NCBI GenBank assembly: GCA_963781785.1
Contig: CAWAHD010000005.1
Coordinates: 62,001 to 126,000, forward strand
Reading direction: 5' to 3'
DNA length: 64,000 nt
Origin: CAWAHD01 sp963781785
Lineage (GTDB): Bacteria > Planctomycetota > Planctomycetia > Isosphaerales > Isosphaeraceae
Each line of letters starts with the position of its first letter. Positions within the stretch are counted from its first letter, which is position 1. Position numbers and translations under genes: made by a program. The notes under the pieces are model-generated. The model was not told the DNA's origin. It saw only the letters and a program-made list of their open reading frames with translations, and did not search any database. This document shows positions 26,588 through 36,698 of this stretch, piece by piece.

Positions 26588-28915
26588 TGAAAACGCACCA
26601 TACGAGTTACAGCCTGCTCGGCCTGTTCATCCTGTGCCTGCTCGCCATGTGGGCGCTCAATTACTTCGGCGTCGCCACCGACAAGGAGCGCGTGCTCAGA
26701 GAGAGCCGCGTCTTGCCCAGCCTGCTCGAAACTTCTGCGGAGAGCATCCGCAAGGTTTCGATCGAGCAAGACGGCAAGCGCCTGGTGTTCGAGCGCCGCG
26801 GTCAGGGAGGCTCCCGATGGCAGATGGTTGAACCGATCGACGCTGCCGCCGATTCCGCCCGCCTCCGCACGTTGGTCCATAATCTCAAGGAGCTGCGGCT
26901 TTCGCTCGATTCCGGCGCCGTCACTGGACCGGAAGCGACCTACGGGCTCGCCTCGCCGTCGGCGATCGTGCGGGTCTGGGGCGACTCAGGTGCGAACAAG
27001 GAATCAGCCGATCAACCACTGGCGTATCTGGCCCTGGGCAAGACGGTCCGGGGCAGCCGCTACGTGCGACCGGGCGAAGAGGGAGCGATTCTGGTCGCCG
27101 ACGCCAAGCTGGTGAGCATGGTCGATCAGCCGGTCCACGAGTGGCGCGAGAAGGCGGTGATCGGGGTTCCGACCTTTCAGATCTCGAGTCTGGCGGTGAC
27201 ACGTGCCGGCCAGTCGATTCGCGCCCACCGTGGTCGCCGCCAGTGGAAGCTCTCGGCCCCGATCGTTGTCCCAGCCGACAACGCCAAGGTCGAGAGTTTT
27301 CTCGCCGCCATGGCCTCGCTCAGTGTGACCGACGGTGCCAAGGGATTCGTCGCCGACAACGTCACCGACTTCGCGCCCTTTGGCCTCGATCCTCCCCAGG
27401 CTACCGTCGAGCTGACGACGACCCGCGCGAGCGACCCGCCCCTGGTCCTGCATGTCGGCAAGCCAGTCCCGGGCCGCATCGATCGCGTCTACGTCCGCCA
27501 GGGCGACCAGAACGACGTCGTCACCGTTGACTCCAAGGCTGTGGCTGAGATCCCTCAATCCACATTAGCATTGCGCAGTCAGCAGATCGCCGAAATCGAT
27601 GTGGCTGCCGTCACGCAGATCGAGATCAAATCGAGGAACCTGAGTTTCCGGATCGACAAAGAACCCGACGGCTGGAAGGTCATCGAGCCGAACCCGGAAA
27701 AAGCCGACACTGTGAAGGTGCAGTCGCTGCTCAGACAGATCGACTCGCTCAAGACGTCCGAATTCCTTGAACTCGGAAAGATTCGCGACCCGGGCCTCTC
27801 TCCGCCCGGGATGACGATCCAGATTCATCAGTCCGCACCGCCGTCCCCGGCGCCCCAGCCGTGGATGAGCTGGCCCTCGACCTGCGAATTGGCAAGTTCC
27901 AGGCCGTCGGAAAGGTCGTGTACGCGCAGCTCGCAAATGATCCCTATATCCTGACACTGCCGGAGTCCCTGCTCGAAGTCTTGCCCAAAAACCGGTTGGC
28001 ATTCCGGGATCATTCGATCGTGAACGCCCAGCCGAGTGGCGTCACGAAGCTCGTCATCACCCGCGCCGGGCGCACCGAAGAGTTCGAGCCTGACAAGGCA
28101 GGGGCTCCCAACCGGTGGCGGATGCGCCGACCGGTCGAGGCAGCCGCCGATACGCGATCGGTCACGCAAGCACTGGCAGCGCTGACGAACTTGCGTGCCA
28201 CTGAGTTCGTCGCTGACTCGCGCGACCAGGACAAGAAGTACGGTTTCGACAAGCCCACCCTCGTGATCGCCTGGGATGCCGACCATAGTCATCGCCTCGA
28301 GGTCGGGCGCAAGTCCCGCGCAAGTCGGCGTATTACGCAGTTCTCGATCTCGAGCCGTATGTCTTCGAAGTCGCTACCGAGGTGCTCAAGCCGTTCGAGG
28401 CCGAGTTTCGCGATCACACGGTCCTGACATTTCCTCTGGCCAGGGCCGAGCGGCTGGTGTTGAGCTGGGGCTGGCCACCGCGTGACGTGGTCATCCGTCG
28501 GCGGATTCCACCGCCTAAAGGACAGCTCGAATGGGTCGACGAGCCCGGCAGCGACGCCCGGGGAATCGACCTGTCCGGCATCCCCTCGCTCATCAAGGAC
28601 CTGTCGCACCTCGAAACAATCCACTACGTGCAGTACGACGGGGAGATCCCCGCTTATACGGGATTGACTCGCCCGCGGCTGGTTGTGCGCGTCAAGCTCG
28701 GTTCCGACGAACCCGATCGCATCGTGCGAGTCGGCTATCTGACCAACTCGGCCTTCGTCTTCGCCGCCGAAGGCACCAATCCCTCGGGCCCCGTATTTCT
28801 CCTTCCCGCTCGTTCGTGGGATAGGCTCATCCAGTCCGGCGAACGCCTTCCGCCGCTCCCTGCCAGTGTGTTCGCGGCGCCGCGCAGGGACTCGGCCTTG
28901 ACTGCCTTGCGCTGA
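26584..28915 (+). CDS. DUF4340 domain protein, exporter partner (frame broken twice)
   Basis: About 776 residues. ATG 26584 overlaps the previous stop. An N-terminal helix (SLLGLFILCLLAMWALNYFG) anchors a long external chain of repeated DUF4340 modules: RKVSIEQDGKRLVFERRG, AVTRAGQSIRAHRGRRQWKL and TQIEIKSRNLSFRIDKEPDG. The chain continues in a second frame from about 27830 (VDELALDLRIGKFQAVGKVV) and a third from about 28318 (KSAYYAVLDLEPYVFEVATE). Both shifts fit one missing base. DUF4340 proteins are regularly encoded beside GldA/F/G-type exporters, but their role is unknown. It is last in this operon; 210 bases separate it from the SGNH gene. Confidence 0.86.
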
Positions 28916-29125
28916 TTCCTCCGCGGTCCCCTGAAATTCCCCAGCCGGCAGACTCTACCCAAACGATTGCATTGGAAAGACTCGTCCTATCTACCCTCGT
29001 AACTGGGATAAATTGGCAAGAAATGACGAAGACGCCGCCGCGTCGAGACGACGCAAGAAAAGCTCGCATGTGTTCGCTCCGGGATCGCCGAAGAAAGACT
29101 GAGGCAGATCCGGGGAGGACGAGAA

Positions 29126-30283
29126 ATGGCCGTCCAATGCGAGCGCCGAACACAGGTGTCGCGAGGGAGTCGAATCCGTCTGTGCCGCGTGCGGTTCGGC
29201 GGTTGCAAGCGCGTGCTCTACCTGGCGATCGTGAATCTCGTCGCGATATTGGCGTGTTTTTTGATTGGAGAGCTAAGCTTCCGCGTCTTGTGGAGTCCCC
29301 GGTACACGATTCAGACGAGCCGCTGGGACGTGGGTTCTGGACAAACCGAAGCGGGCAAGAAGTGGTGGCCCTCAACGACCTACCGGGTCGAGGGCTCCGA
29401 ATTCCGCATCGAATTCCGTACGAACGAATTGGGGTATCGTGCCAGGCCGGAGCCGGTGCATGGTGCCCACCCGTTTCGCGTTGCATTCGTGGGTGACTCG
29501 TTTACGGAGGGGATGCAGGTCGCGTACGATTCGACGTTTTGCGCCCGTCTCGAAGGTATGCTGAACGCAACGTCCCCGTCGCGGCCTATCGTCTGTGAAA
29601 ACAATGGAGTTTCCGCGACGGACTTGCTCGAATACTGGCATCGGATCGTCCACGACATCCTTACCGGCGAGCCTCCCGATGCTCTGGTTCTATGCCTCTA
29701 TCCCGGCAACGACTTTCAGGGATTGCTGCCGGACGACGCCTTTGACGCCGATGGGCGTCCCACGCGGGAGTTCTTCAGGAGGCCAAGCTGGGCTCAGCAC
29801 GTGATCGCCTGGGTCAATCTCCACTCCAAGTTCGGGTGTTATGTTCAACGAGCCCTCTTGAGCGCCCACTCCAAAGCGGCACCGGCCGGAAGCCAGGGGC
29901 CGAAGAACTGGTGGACCGACCCGGCAGTCGCGGCACGCGCATCGGCATCGCCGGCCGTGGAGCGCTCGCGGGCGCTTTTGCGGGCGATCGAGGCGGAGTG
30001 CCGGCGGCACGGCACCAGGCTGTGCGTCCTGGTGGTCGGGCCGGTCGACAACTACATCGCCCGGGACGGCGAAAGCCCCGTCGGGCGGATCATGAAACTG
30101 TGGGGCCTCGATATCCCTGTGATCGATGTGGCAATCAAGGCCCGAGCCCGGGCCGACTATCGGTCGCTCACGTTCCCGATCGACGGCCATCTGAATGAAT
30201 CGGGTCACGCCTACGTTGCCAGCGAAGCAGCGCCCGTTCTGAAAGCCGTGCTGACTTTCTCGCACACGGCCGCAACACGGTAG
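29126..30283 (+). CDS. Membrane-anchored SGNH/GDSL hydrolase
   Basis: 385 residues from ATG 29126 (GGGGAGGA ten bases upstream). One anchor helix spans about 32-50 (LYLAIVNLVAILACFLIGEL). The SGNH blocks follow: RVAFVGDSFTEGMQV with the nucleophile Ser, LCLYPGNDF (block III-like Gly-Asn), and DGHLNESGHAYVASE with the catalytic Asp-His. A segment of about 90 residues between them is variable. Family members deacylate or deacetylate lipids and polysaccharides; the alginate/cell-wall-modifying AlgX/PatB-like types share this architecture. The substrate here is unknown; it should act on the outer face of the membrane. Confidence 0.88.
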   Translation: MAVQCERRTQVSRGSRIRLCRVRFGGCKRVLYLAIVNLVAILACFLIGELSFRVLWSPRYTIQTSRWDVGSGQTEAGKKWWPSTTYRVEGSEFRIEFRTNELGYRARPEPVHGAHPFRVAFVGDSFTEGMQVAYDSTFCARLEGMLNATSPSRPIVCENNGVSATDLLEYWHRIVHDILTGEPPDALVLCLYPGNDFQGLLPDDAFDADGRPTREFFRRPSWAQHVIAWVNLHSKFGCYVQRALLSAHSKAAPAGSQGPKNWWTDPAVAARASASPAVERSRALLRAIEAECRRHGTRLCVLVVGPVDNYIARDGESPVGRIMKLWGLDIPVIDVAIKARARADYRSLTFPIDGHLNESGHAYVASEAAPVLKAVLTFSHTAATR

Positions 30284-30444
30284 AAACAGGGGGAGCGAAC
30301 GGTCGCCCGACACCTCGGCGTCGCGGATGCACTCGAGCCCGGGGCATCCGGGGTGGCATCGCCTTTGACCGTGGCGGGTTTTGTCGACAAGCGTTAGACT
30401 GACAAGGTGCAAGAGAACCGGCGGAAATCCTGGGAGAGTCGCGC

Positions 30445-31056
30445 GTGCTCCAGATCGTCTACTACCCCCACCCTGCCCTACGGTATCTGTCTCGGCCGAT
30501 CACGGAAATCGACGACGGCCTGCGGTCAACGATCCGAGCGATGTTCGACTTGATGTATGCCGCCAACGGCATCGGCCTGGCCGCGAACCAGGTTGCTCTT
30601 CCCTTTCGATTCTTTGTTTTGAATCTCTCGGCTGACCCGGAGCAGAGAGATCAGGAGCGTGTCTTCATCAACCCCGAGATCGTCAAGCGGCGTTCCGCGG
30701 TCGAGGACGAAGAGGGCTGTCTGAGCTTGCCCGGGCTTCATGGCGACGTCCGGCGGGCCAAACGAATCCGGGTCAGGGCGTACGACCTCGAAGGCAACCT
30801 TGTGGAACACGATGCCGACGAACTCTTCAGCCGGGCGATCCAGCACGAGATCGATCACCTTGATGGAAAACTGTTCATCGATCATCTCGACCCGCTGGTC
30901 CGGCACTCGCTGCAGGACAAGCTGCGTGAGTTCGAGCTGCAGCACCGGAAGGGGCAAGCCAGCGGTGAGATCGCGCTCGATGAAGACCTCGTCAGGCGGT
31001 TGGCCGGCATGACACGGCCTGTGCCTGAGTTCGTGCCCGAAGGAGCCGCGGACTGA
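30445..31056 (+). CDS. def: Peptide deformylase
   Basis: 203 residues from GTG 30445 with GGGAGAG upstream. It removes the N-formyl group from new proteins. All three motifs are seen: G42-I-G-L-A-A-N-Q49 (motif 1, with Asn where many enzymes have Pro), E90-G-C92-L-S (motif 2, metal Cys92) and H134-E135-I-D-H138 (metal His pair and catalytic Glu135). The C-terminus is about 30 residues longer than the E. coli enzyme and polar. It is followed after 18 bases by fmt, the enzyme that adds the formyl group to initiator tRNA, the usual def-fmt pairing. Cytoplasmic. Confidence 0.96.
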   Translation: MLQIVYYPHPALRYLSRPITEIDDGLRSTIRAMFDLMYAANGIGLAANQVALPFRFFVLNLSADPEQRDQERVFINPEIVKRRSAVEDEEGCLSLPGLHGDVRRAKRIRVRAYDLEGNLVEHDADELFSRAIQHEIDHLDGKLFIDHLDPLVRHSLQDKLREFELQHRKGQASGEIALDEDLVRRLAGMTRPVPEFVPEGAAD

Positions 31057-31074
31057 GGGTGGAGACATGGTCGC

Positions 31075-32067
31075 TTGAAGCGGCCGAACTCCTTGTTCAG
31101 GACCCCTTCGATCCGACTCATCATGCTGGGAACCGGCGATTTCGCCTTGCCGACCTTCGAACACCTGATCGAAGCCGGACACGACGTCGCCGCGCTGTTC
31201 ACGCAGCCCGACCGTCCCCAGGGCCGCAAACAGGAGTTGATCCCGAGCCGGATCAAGCAGTCTGCGCAGGCGCAAGGCATTCTCGTCGAGCAGCCGGAGG
31301 ACGTGAACGCTCCGGCCGCTCTGGAGCGGGTGCGCACATTGGAGCCAGAAATCCTGGTGACGGCGGCATACGGCCAGATTCTTTCGGCGGGCCTCCTGGC
31401 AATCCCCCCGCTGGGCGGCATCAACCTGCACGGTTCGGTGCTCCCGTCGTATCGGGGGGCGGCGCCGGTCGCCCGGGCCATCCAGAATGGTGAAATCGAA
31501 ACCGGTGTCACGGTCATCCGGATGACGCCCAGAATCGACGCCGGGGGTATCGCGGCGGTCCGCCGCATCGCGATCGGGCCCGATGAGACGGCCGGTGAGC
31601 TGGAAGAGCGGCTCGCGAGTCTCGGCGCACCCCTCGTGGCCGAAACTCTGTCGGCGCTTGTCCGCGGAACGATCGAACTCGTCCCGCAAGACAAGGCGAA
31701 GGTCACCCGGGCGCCGAAGCTTTGCAAGGAGGACGGGCTGATCCATTGGGCGATGCCCGCGCAGGCCATTCACAACCTGGTTCGTGCGATGCAGCCCTGG
31801 CCGGTCGCGCAAACCACCTGGCAGGCTCGATTGTCCCCCGAGCGGCCTCCGCTTCGGCTGATTATCCACAAGACGCAGGTCGTCGAGGGCCTGGGAGTGC
31901 CGGGCGAAGTGATCGAAGCAGCGGGCGACCGCCTGATCGTCGCCGGCCTGGAGGCTGCCGTTGCCCTTCGGATCATCCAGCTTCCCGGAAAGAAACCGAT
32001 CGCCGCGGCGGAGTTTCTCCGCGGGCACCCGGTTCAGCCCGGTGACTTGATGGGCACGCCCCACTGA
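31075..32067 (+). CDS. fmt: Methionyl-tRNA formyltransferase
   Basis: 330 residues. It formylates Met-tRNA(fMet) from 10-formyl-tetrahydrofolate. The N-terminal domain begins IRLIMLGTGDFALPTFEHL. The catalytic triad is visible as N117 and H119 in INLHGSVLPSYRGAAP and D155 in RIDAGGI, with the same 38-residue spacing as the E. coli triad. The C-terminal OB-like domain begins near 215 (RAPKLCKEDGLIHWAMPAQ). TTG at 31075 is used because ATG 31123 would delete the first beta strand; a second TTG at 31093 is also possible. It lies 18 bases after def, in one operon. Confidence 0.95.
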   Translation: MKRPNSLFRTPSIRLIMLGTGDFALPTFEHLIEAGHDVAALFTQPDRPQGRKQELIPSRIKQSAQAQGILVEQPEDVNAPAALERVRTLEPEILVTAAYGQILSAGLLAIPPLGGINLHGSVLPSYRGAAPVARAIQNGEIETGVTVIRMTPRIDAGGIAAVRRIAIGPDETAGELEERLASLGAPLVAETLSALVRGTIELVPQDKAKVTRAPKLCKEDGLIHWAMPAQAIHNLVRAMQPWPVAQTTWQARLSPERPPLRLIIHKTQVVEGLGVPGEVIEAAGDRLIVAGLEAAVALRIIQLPGKKPIAAAEFLRGHPVQPGDLMGTPH

Positions 32068-32215
32068 GGGCGCTGCCGTCGCTTCATTGCGCACTTGCCT
32101 CAAAATCCATAAATCCGGCGCTGGTGATTCGACCGAGGGTCGATCGCGCCTCCTCGTTCTGGACGACAATGAGAAAGGCAGGATGCCCCAGAGTGTCGGA
32201 AGGCGAGGATCGGCC

Positions 32216-34198
32216 ATGCGGCTTCGGCGGTTGGCGACGACGACCATCGTAGCGATTTTTCTGGGAATGACGCCCGGGCCAGCGGCGCAGGCAGGCTCTC
32301 GCAGCGACGCGCGAGTCGAGGGATTGGCCCTCTATCAAGCGGGCCGCTTCCGGGAAGCGATCCCGTATTTCGACCAGGTGCTTGCCCGGCGCGGCCGTGA
32401 CCTCGAGATCCTGGTGAGGCGGGGTGCTTGCTTTCTCAAGATCGACCAGCCCGAGAAGGCCCTCGCTGACTTTGATCGGGTCAACCAGCATAGCGCATGG
32501 ACTTCGCGCGTGCTCGGCCAGGGGGGCGTCTATCTGCCGCTCACGACCTGGATTCCGGTCGCCACGCCTGATCCCAATCTCGCGGATAACTGGGGCAATC
32601 GCGGGATCGCTCTGCTCATGCTGGGGAGGAACGACGAGGCGCTTCAGAGCTTCATCACAGCGACCTCCCTGTGGGATCTGCCGCCGAATCGGCGATTCGA
32701 GGGTGGTCGCGGCCGCGCCGCCGCCTATCAGGGGCTCGCCCAAGCCTATCACCGCCTGGGCGAGGATCACCTGTCTGCCCGGATCTACACCGAGGCGATC
32801 GCCATCTTCGCGACGGACGCCAATGGATTTGCCGGCCGCGCCGGTGTGCTGGAATCGCTGCGGATGCTCGATGCGTCGCACGCCGATTATTCCGAGGCGA
32901 TCCGTCTGGACCCAGCCCATTCGCGGGCATACTGGGGCCGGGCCATTGTGCTGGCCGAGCTGGGCCGCGACGATCTTGCCCTCGCCGATCTCGACCGCGC
33001 GATCGAAATCGACCCGAGATATGTGATGGCCTACAGCCATCGCGGTGCCCTCCACGCCCGGCATGGGCGAAACGAGCGGGCGCTCGCCGACTACGACAAG
33101 ATCGTCAGCCTCGAGCCTGACCGGCCGGGCGCGTACAAGGACCGCGGAGGCATCCTGGTTCGCATGGGAAGTTTTCGACGCGCTGTCAACGATCTGGATC
33201 GAGCCATCCAGCTCGATCCCGGGCGGGCGGCGGCGTACCAGAATCGCGGGGCTGCCTACAACGGCCTGCGCCAGTTCGATCGGGCTGTCCAGGACCTGAG
33301 CAAGGCGATCGAACTCGATCCCTCGAATGCCGGTGCCTTCACCAACCGCGGATTGAGCCTCTTCGCCCTGGCGCAGTATGACCGGTCGGTTGACGATTTG
33401 AGCCAGGCGATCGAGCTCGCCCCGGATAGCGCGGTCTGCCACTTCAACCGGGCCGAGGTTTTCAATCGTCTCGGTCTGGGTGACCGAGCTCTCGAAGACT
33501 ATGCCGCGACGCTCAGGCTCAACCCGCAGTTCGCCGCAGCCTACGCCGCCAGCGGCCGGCTTCGCGACGAGAAGGGCCAGCACGATCAGGCCAAACACGA
33601 CTACGATATGGCTCTCCAGCTTGATCCCAAGGAAGTTAGCCTGTACCACGACCGGGGTAATGTCCGCCGCGAAGAAGGCGACTGGCGCGGCGCACTGGCC
33701 GACTACGATCGAGCGATCGCCCTGGACCCGACGCGTGCCGAAACCTATCTCGCCCGCGGCTGGTCCCGCCTGTCGACAGGCACCCGCGGGGCCGACTACG
33801 ACGCCCGTGCTTACATCAAGCTGAAGGGCTGGCGCGACAGGCTCTCGCCCTACATGGCTGTGCTGGCCGTCCTCGGTGCGCGCGAAGACCGGCGGACCGC
33901 CGATGCCGAGCAGGCGCTCGATGAGGCGCTCGCCAATCTCTCTGCGCGCACCTGGCCTGTGCCCGTTCTGCTCTTTCTGCGCGGTGACCGGTCGGAAGCC
34001 GATCTGCTGCGTGCGGCGACCAGCGATCGACAGCAGACCGAAGCCCATGCGTTTCTGGGCATCGAGCGCAATCAGGTTGGCGATCGCACGTCGGCCCTGA
34101 CCCATTTGCATTGGGCGCGGGATCACGCCAGGGCCGGCTCGATCGCCGCTGACCTGGCCCGGGCTGTTCTGGCGCGGGTCGAGCCGGCCAAGCGCTGA
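32216..34198 (+). CDS. Exported TPR repeat protein
   Basis: 660 residues from ATG 32216; ATG 32183 in the same frame, with AAAGG upstream, would add 11 residues before the same signal peptide. The signal peptide is RRLATTTIVAIFLGMTPGPA, ending AQA. The mature part consists of at least a dozen TPR units of 34 residues with the standard pattern (for example AYWGRAIVLAELGRDDLALA and DLDRAIEIDP; AYQNRGAAYNGLRQFDRAVQ and DLSKAIELDP). Two early units carry inserts (residues 90-130). The repeats make a superhelical scaffold for partner proteins in the periplasm. Partner unknown. The base composition of the repeats opens a 680-codon frame on the other strand, which is a shadow. Confidence 0.9.
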   Translation: MRLRRLATTTIVAIFLGMTPGPAAQAGSRSDARVEGLALYQAGRFREAIPYFDQVLARRGRDLEILVRRGACFLKIDQPEKALADFDRVNQHSAWTSRVLGQGGVYLPLTTWIPVATPDPNLADNWGNRGIALLMLGRNDEALQSFITATSLWDLPPNRRFEGGRGRAAAYQGLAQAYHRLGEDHLSARIYTEAIAIFATDANGFAGRAGVLESLRMLDASHADYSEAIRLDPAHSRAYWGRAIVLAELGRDDLALADLDRAIEIDPRYVMAYSHRGALHARHGRNERALADYDKIVSLEPDRPGAYKDRGGILVRMGSFRRAVNDLDRAIQLDPGRAAAYQNRGAAYNGLRQFDRAVQDLSKAIELDPSNAGAFTNRGLSLFALAQYDRSVDDLSQAIELAPDSAVCHFNRAEVFNRLGLGDRALEDYAATLRLNPQFAAAYAASGRLRDEKGQHDQAKHDYDMALQLDPKEVSLYHDRGNVRREEGDWRGALADYDRAIALDPTRAETYLARGWSRLSTGTRGADYDARAYIKLKGWRDRLSPYMAVLAVLGAREDRRTADAEQALDEALANLSARTWPVPVLLFLRGDRSEADLLRAATSDRQQTEAHAFLGIERNQVGDRTSALTHLHWARDHARAGSIAADLARAVLARVEPAKR

Positions 34199-34216
34199 CC
34201 TCGGTTCCTCTTGACT

Positions 34217-36477
34217 TCAGGATTGCTTCCGCTTCTTGGGGGCCGTGTTGGTGGCTTTCTTGGAGTCGCCGTCTTTGGGCAGCGGACCGACACGGGAAAT
34301 GATCTGCTGGATGGCTTTTCTGGCGTCGCCCTGAACGAACACATCGGGGTCCGGAGGAATGGTCTTCATCGCCTTGAGCGTCTCGATGCCGCCCACGTAC
34401 ATGAGGACCTGACATGCCATGCTGCGAATCTTGCTATCGTGATCGCGCAGCCGCTCGATCATGGCGGGCTCGACCATGGATCCCATTCGGATGAGCGCAT
34501 CCTTGGCTTCGAATCCGTCTTCCTTGAGCCGGTCGGCGATGGGCTCGATGGCACGATCGTCCTTGTATTGTCCCAGCGTCTTGATGGCTCTCTTGCGGAC
34601 GAACACGCGGTCGTCCTTGGTGCGGTGAATGAGCGCCGGCACGGCCTTGGGCGACTGCCACGTCTCGAGTGCCTGGAGCACGTCCTGGACCAGGAACCCG
34701 TCGTCGTCGTCGAGCAGAGGCAGCAATGCCTCGACGACCTCATCCTTCCGGTCGCTGGGCGTGATCCGTCGCAGCCGGCGCACGGCCTCTTCACGCGGTC
34801 CCTTGTTGTGTGACTTGAGCTGGATCAGCGACTTGGCGATTGGGTCGGCGTCGGCGGGTATCACCGGGTCGGCCTCGTGCTTCTGGGCGGGCGGTGGTCG
34901 CGACGCGACCGCGGGTCCGGTGTCCAGCCGCGGCACCGCCATCATGAAGTCCCTGGAGAGCTGGACGTCGATTCGCCTTCCCTTGACGGAGACCGTGCCA
35001 AAGTTGATCACTCGTGCCAGGGCTCGCACGTCGTCGACGGGGCTGAGAAACGTCGCCCACTTATTGCCAACTCCGATCGACATGGAGCTGGACGCATTCG
35101 GCGCCAGCTCTTTGAGCCGCTTGCTGATCGCGTCGGTCACGTCGCGCGAGGTTGGTCCTATGGTGGGGTCGTTATTGACGGGAACCGCCAGATTCACCAC
35201 GGCCACGGCTCGATCGCCCTGCTTGGCGAGCATTTCCTTGACCGCGTCATCGAACGAGATCGCCTTTCCCGGACGAATGGTCGGGAACCCCGGGGGCGGT
35301 CCTGGCCGCCCTGGAAAGCCCCCGCGTGGTCCTGCCGGCCCGCCGAATCCCGGAGGAAATGGCATGCCGGGCGGAGCCGGCTGATCGCCAAATGGCCGGT
35401 TTGGCTCGTCTCCCTGCGCCGCAGCGAACTCCTCGCCCGGGTTCGGCGTGTTCAGCTTGGCCTCGATGTCCGCGATGGTCGGTGCCAGGTGAAACATGTA
35501 ACTTTGAGCAAATCCGAACAGTATCGTGACAATCAAGAACGACATTTGTAACGCGAACGTTCCTCGGGCCTCCCTCCAGCGCGAGATCGTGTAATAGAGG
35601 GCATAGCACGGTACGATGAGAACCAGAATGCCTTGCTCAAGCTTCTCTCGAAAGGCAATCACGAGCAGCCAGATCCCCCCAGCGAAGCTCAGGAGCCAGC
35701 CGATTGCCAGGAGACCGAGATACGCAAGCCGGAAGACCGCGCCGAGCCGAACTGACGAGGGTTCGCTGTAGCCGTACCACACGGAGAAAACGATCAGCAG
35801 AAAAACGGCAAAGACGGTGTAAAAGCCCGCGAGGGTCACGCCCAACTCCGAGTCAATTGGCTCGCGGCGGGAGGACGTGCGGCGCACTTTTTCGGGACTC
35901 GGTGCCCGCGGCGGCAACGGCAGCTCTTCGTCTTCGACCACTTGACGGGGAGTCGGCCGGCTCGCCGCTGGTTGCGATGCCTCGGCATCCAAAGCCGACT
36001 CCCAGTACGACGGCACCGGTAAGGGCGCTGGCGGGGGCGGCGGCCGCTCGGGTTCTCGCTCTCGCGTGATCGGGCGCCCGGCCGGCGCGGGAATCGTGAA
36101 GATCTCGCCGCAGTCCTTGCAACGGGACTTCTTCCCCGCCAAAGCGCCATCGATCTCGTATCGCTTGAGGCATTTTGGGCAATTGAGCACGATCTTGGGC
36201 ACGACGACGGCGACGACCGCTTCGACCGGGGCCGGCTTGGGCCGGTTGGGTTTCGGCGGCTCGCCGGGATCGGCCAGGATCGCGCTCCACTGGGATGCGG
36301 GTGGCTTGGGCCCCGCCGGGACCGGCTCGCAAACGGCCTCGCGCCGGGCGCACCATCCGTCTGCTCCGTCATCCGGAAAACTCCCCCGCATTGTTTGCAG
36401 CGCAACTTCTTTCCCGCAAGCGAGTCTTCGACTTGGTAGCGTTTGCCGCACTGCGGGCAACCCACGACGATCGGCAT
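34217..36477 (-). CDS. Membrane protein with two MJ0042 zinc ribbons and HEAT repeats (frame broken once)
   Basis: About 753 residues from ATG 36477. The first zinc ribbon is MPIVVGCPQCGKRYQVEDSL then KLRCKQCGGVF. After a frame change near 36325 comes a Pro-rich linker and a second ribbon (VLNCPKCLKRYEIDGALAGK then SRCKDCGEIF). Four membrane helices occupy about 250-370 (YTVFAVFLLIVFSVWYGY; ILVLIVPCYALYYTI). A Gly/Pro-rich linker and a soluble domain (GVGNKWATFLSPVDDVRALA) lead to C-terminal HEAT repeats (KAVPALIHRTKDDRVFVRKR; AMIERLRDHDSKIRSMACQV). The tail is Lys-rich. Paired MJ0042 ribbons are common in planctomycetes; their ligand is not known. Divergent from the transmembrane sigma factor gene. 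Confidence 0.85.
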
Positions 36478-36698
36478 CACCGCCTCTCCGACCTTGTGCC
36501 GGGACGAACGTTATCCAGAGCGTGGCTTGTCGGGCACGACATCCGTAACTGATGATTTTACCGACCACGATTCAAATGGGAAGACTTCTGCCTTCGGCTG
36601 CGACAAGTTGGCGGAACCGAAAAAGTCAGATTGGAACGCTGTCAGCCCGTAGATTACAGAATAGACGAACCGTCGATGACGGGCCGAGGGCCAATGCG

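Noticed and set aside
32084..34126. 680-codon open frame on the minus strand
   Set aside because: It lies wholly opposite the TPR repeat gene; its length comes from the repeat composition, and the translation has no domain or signal.
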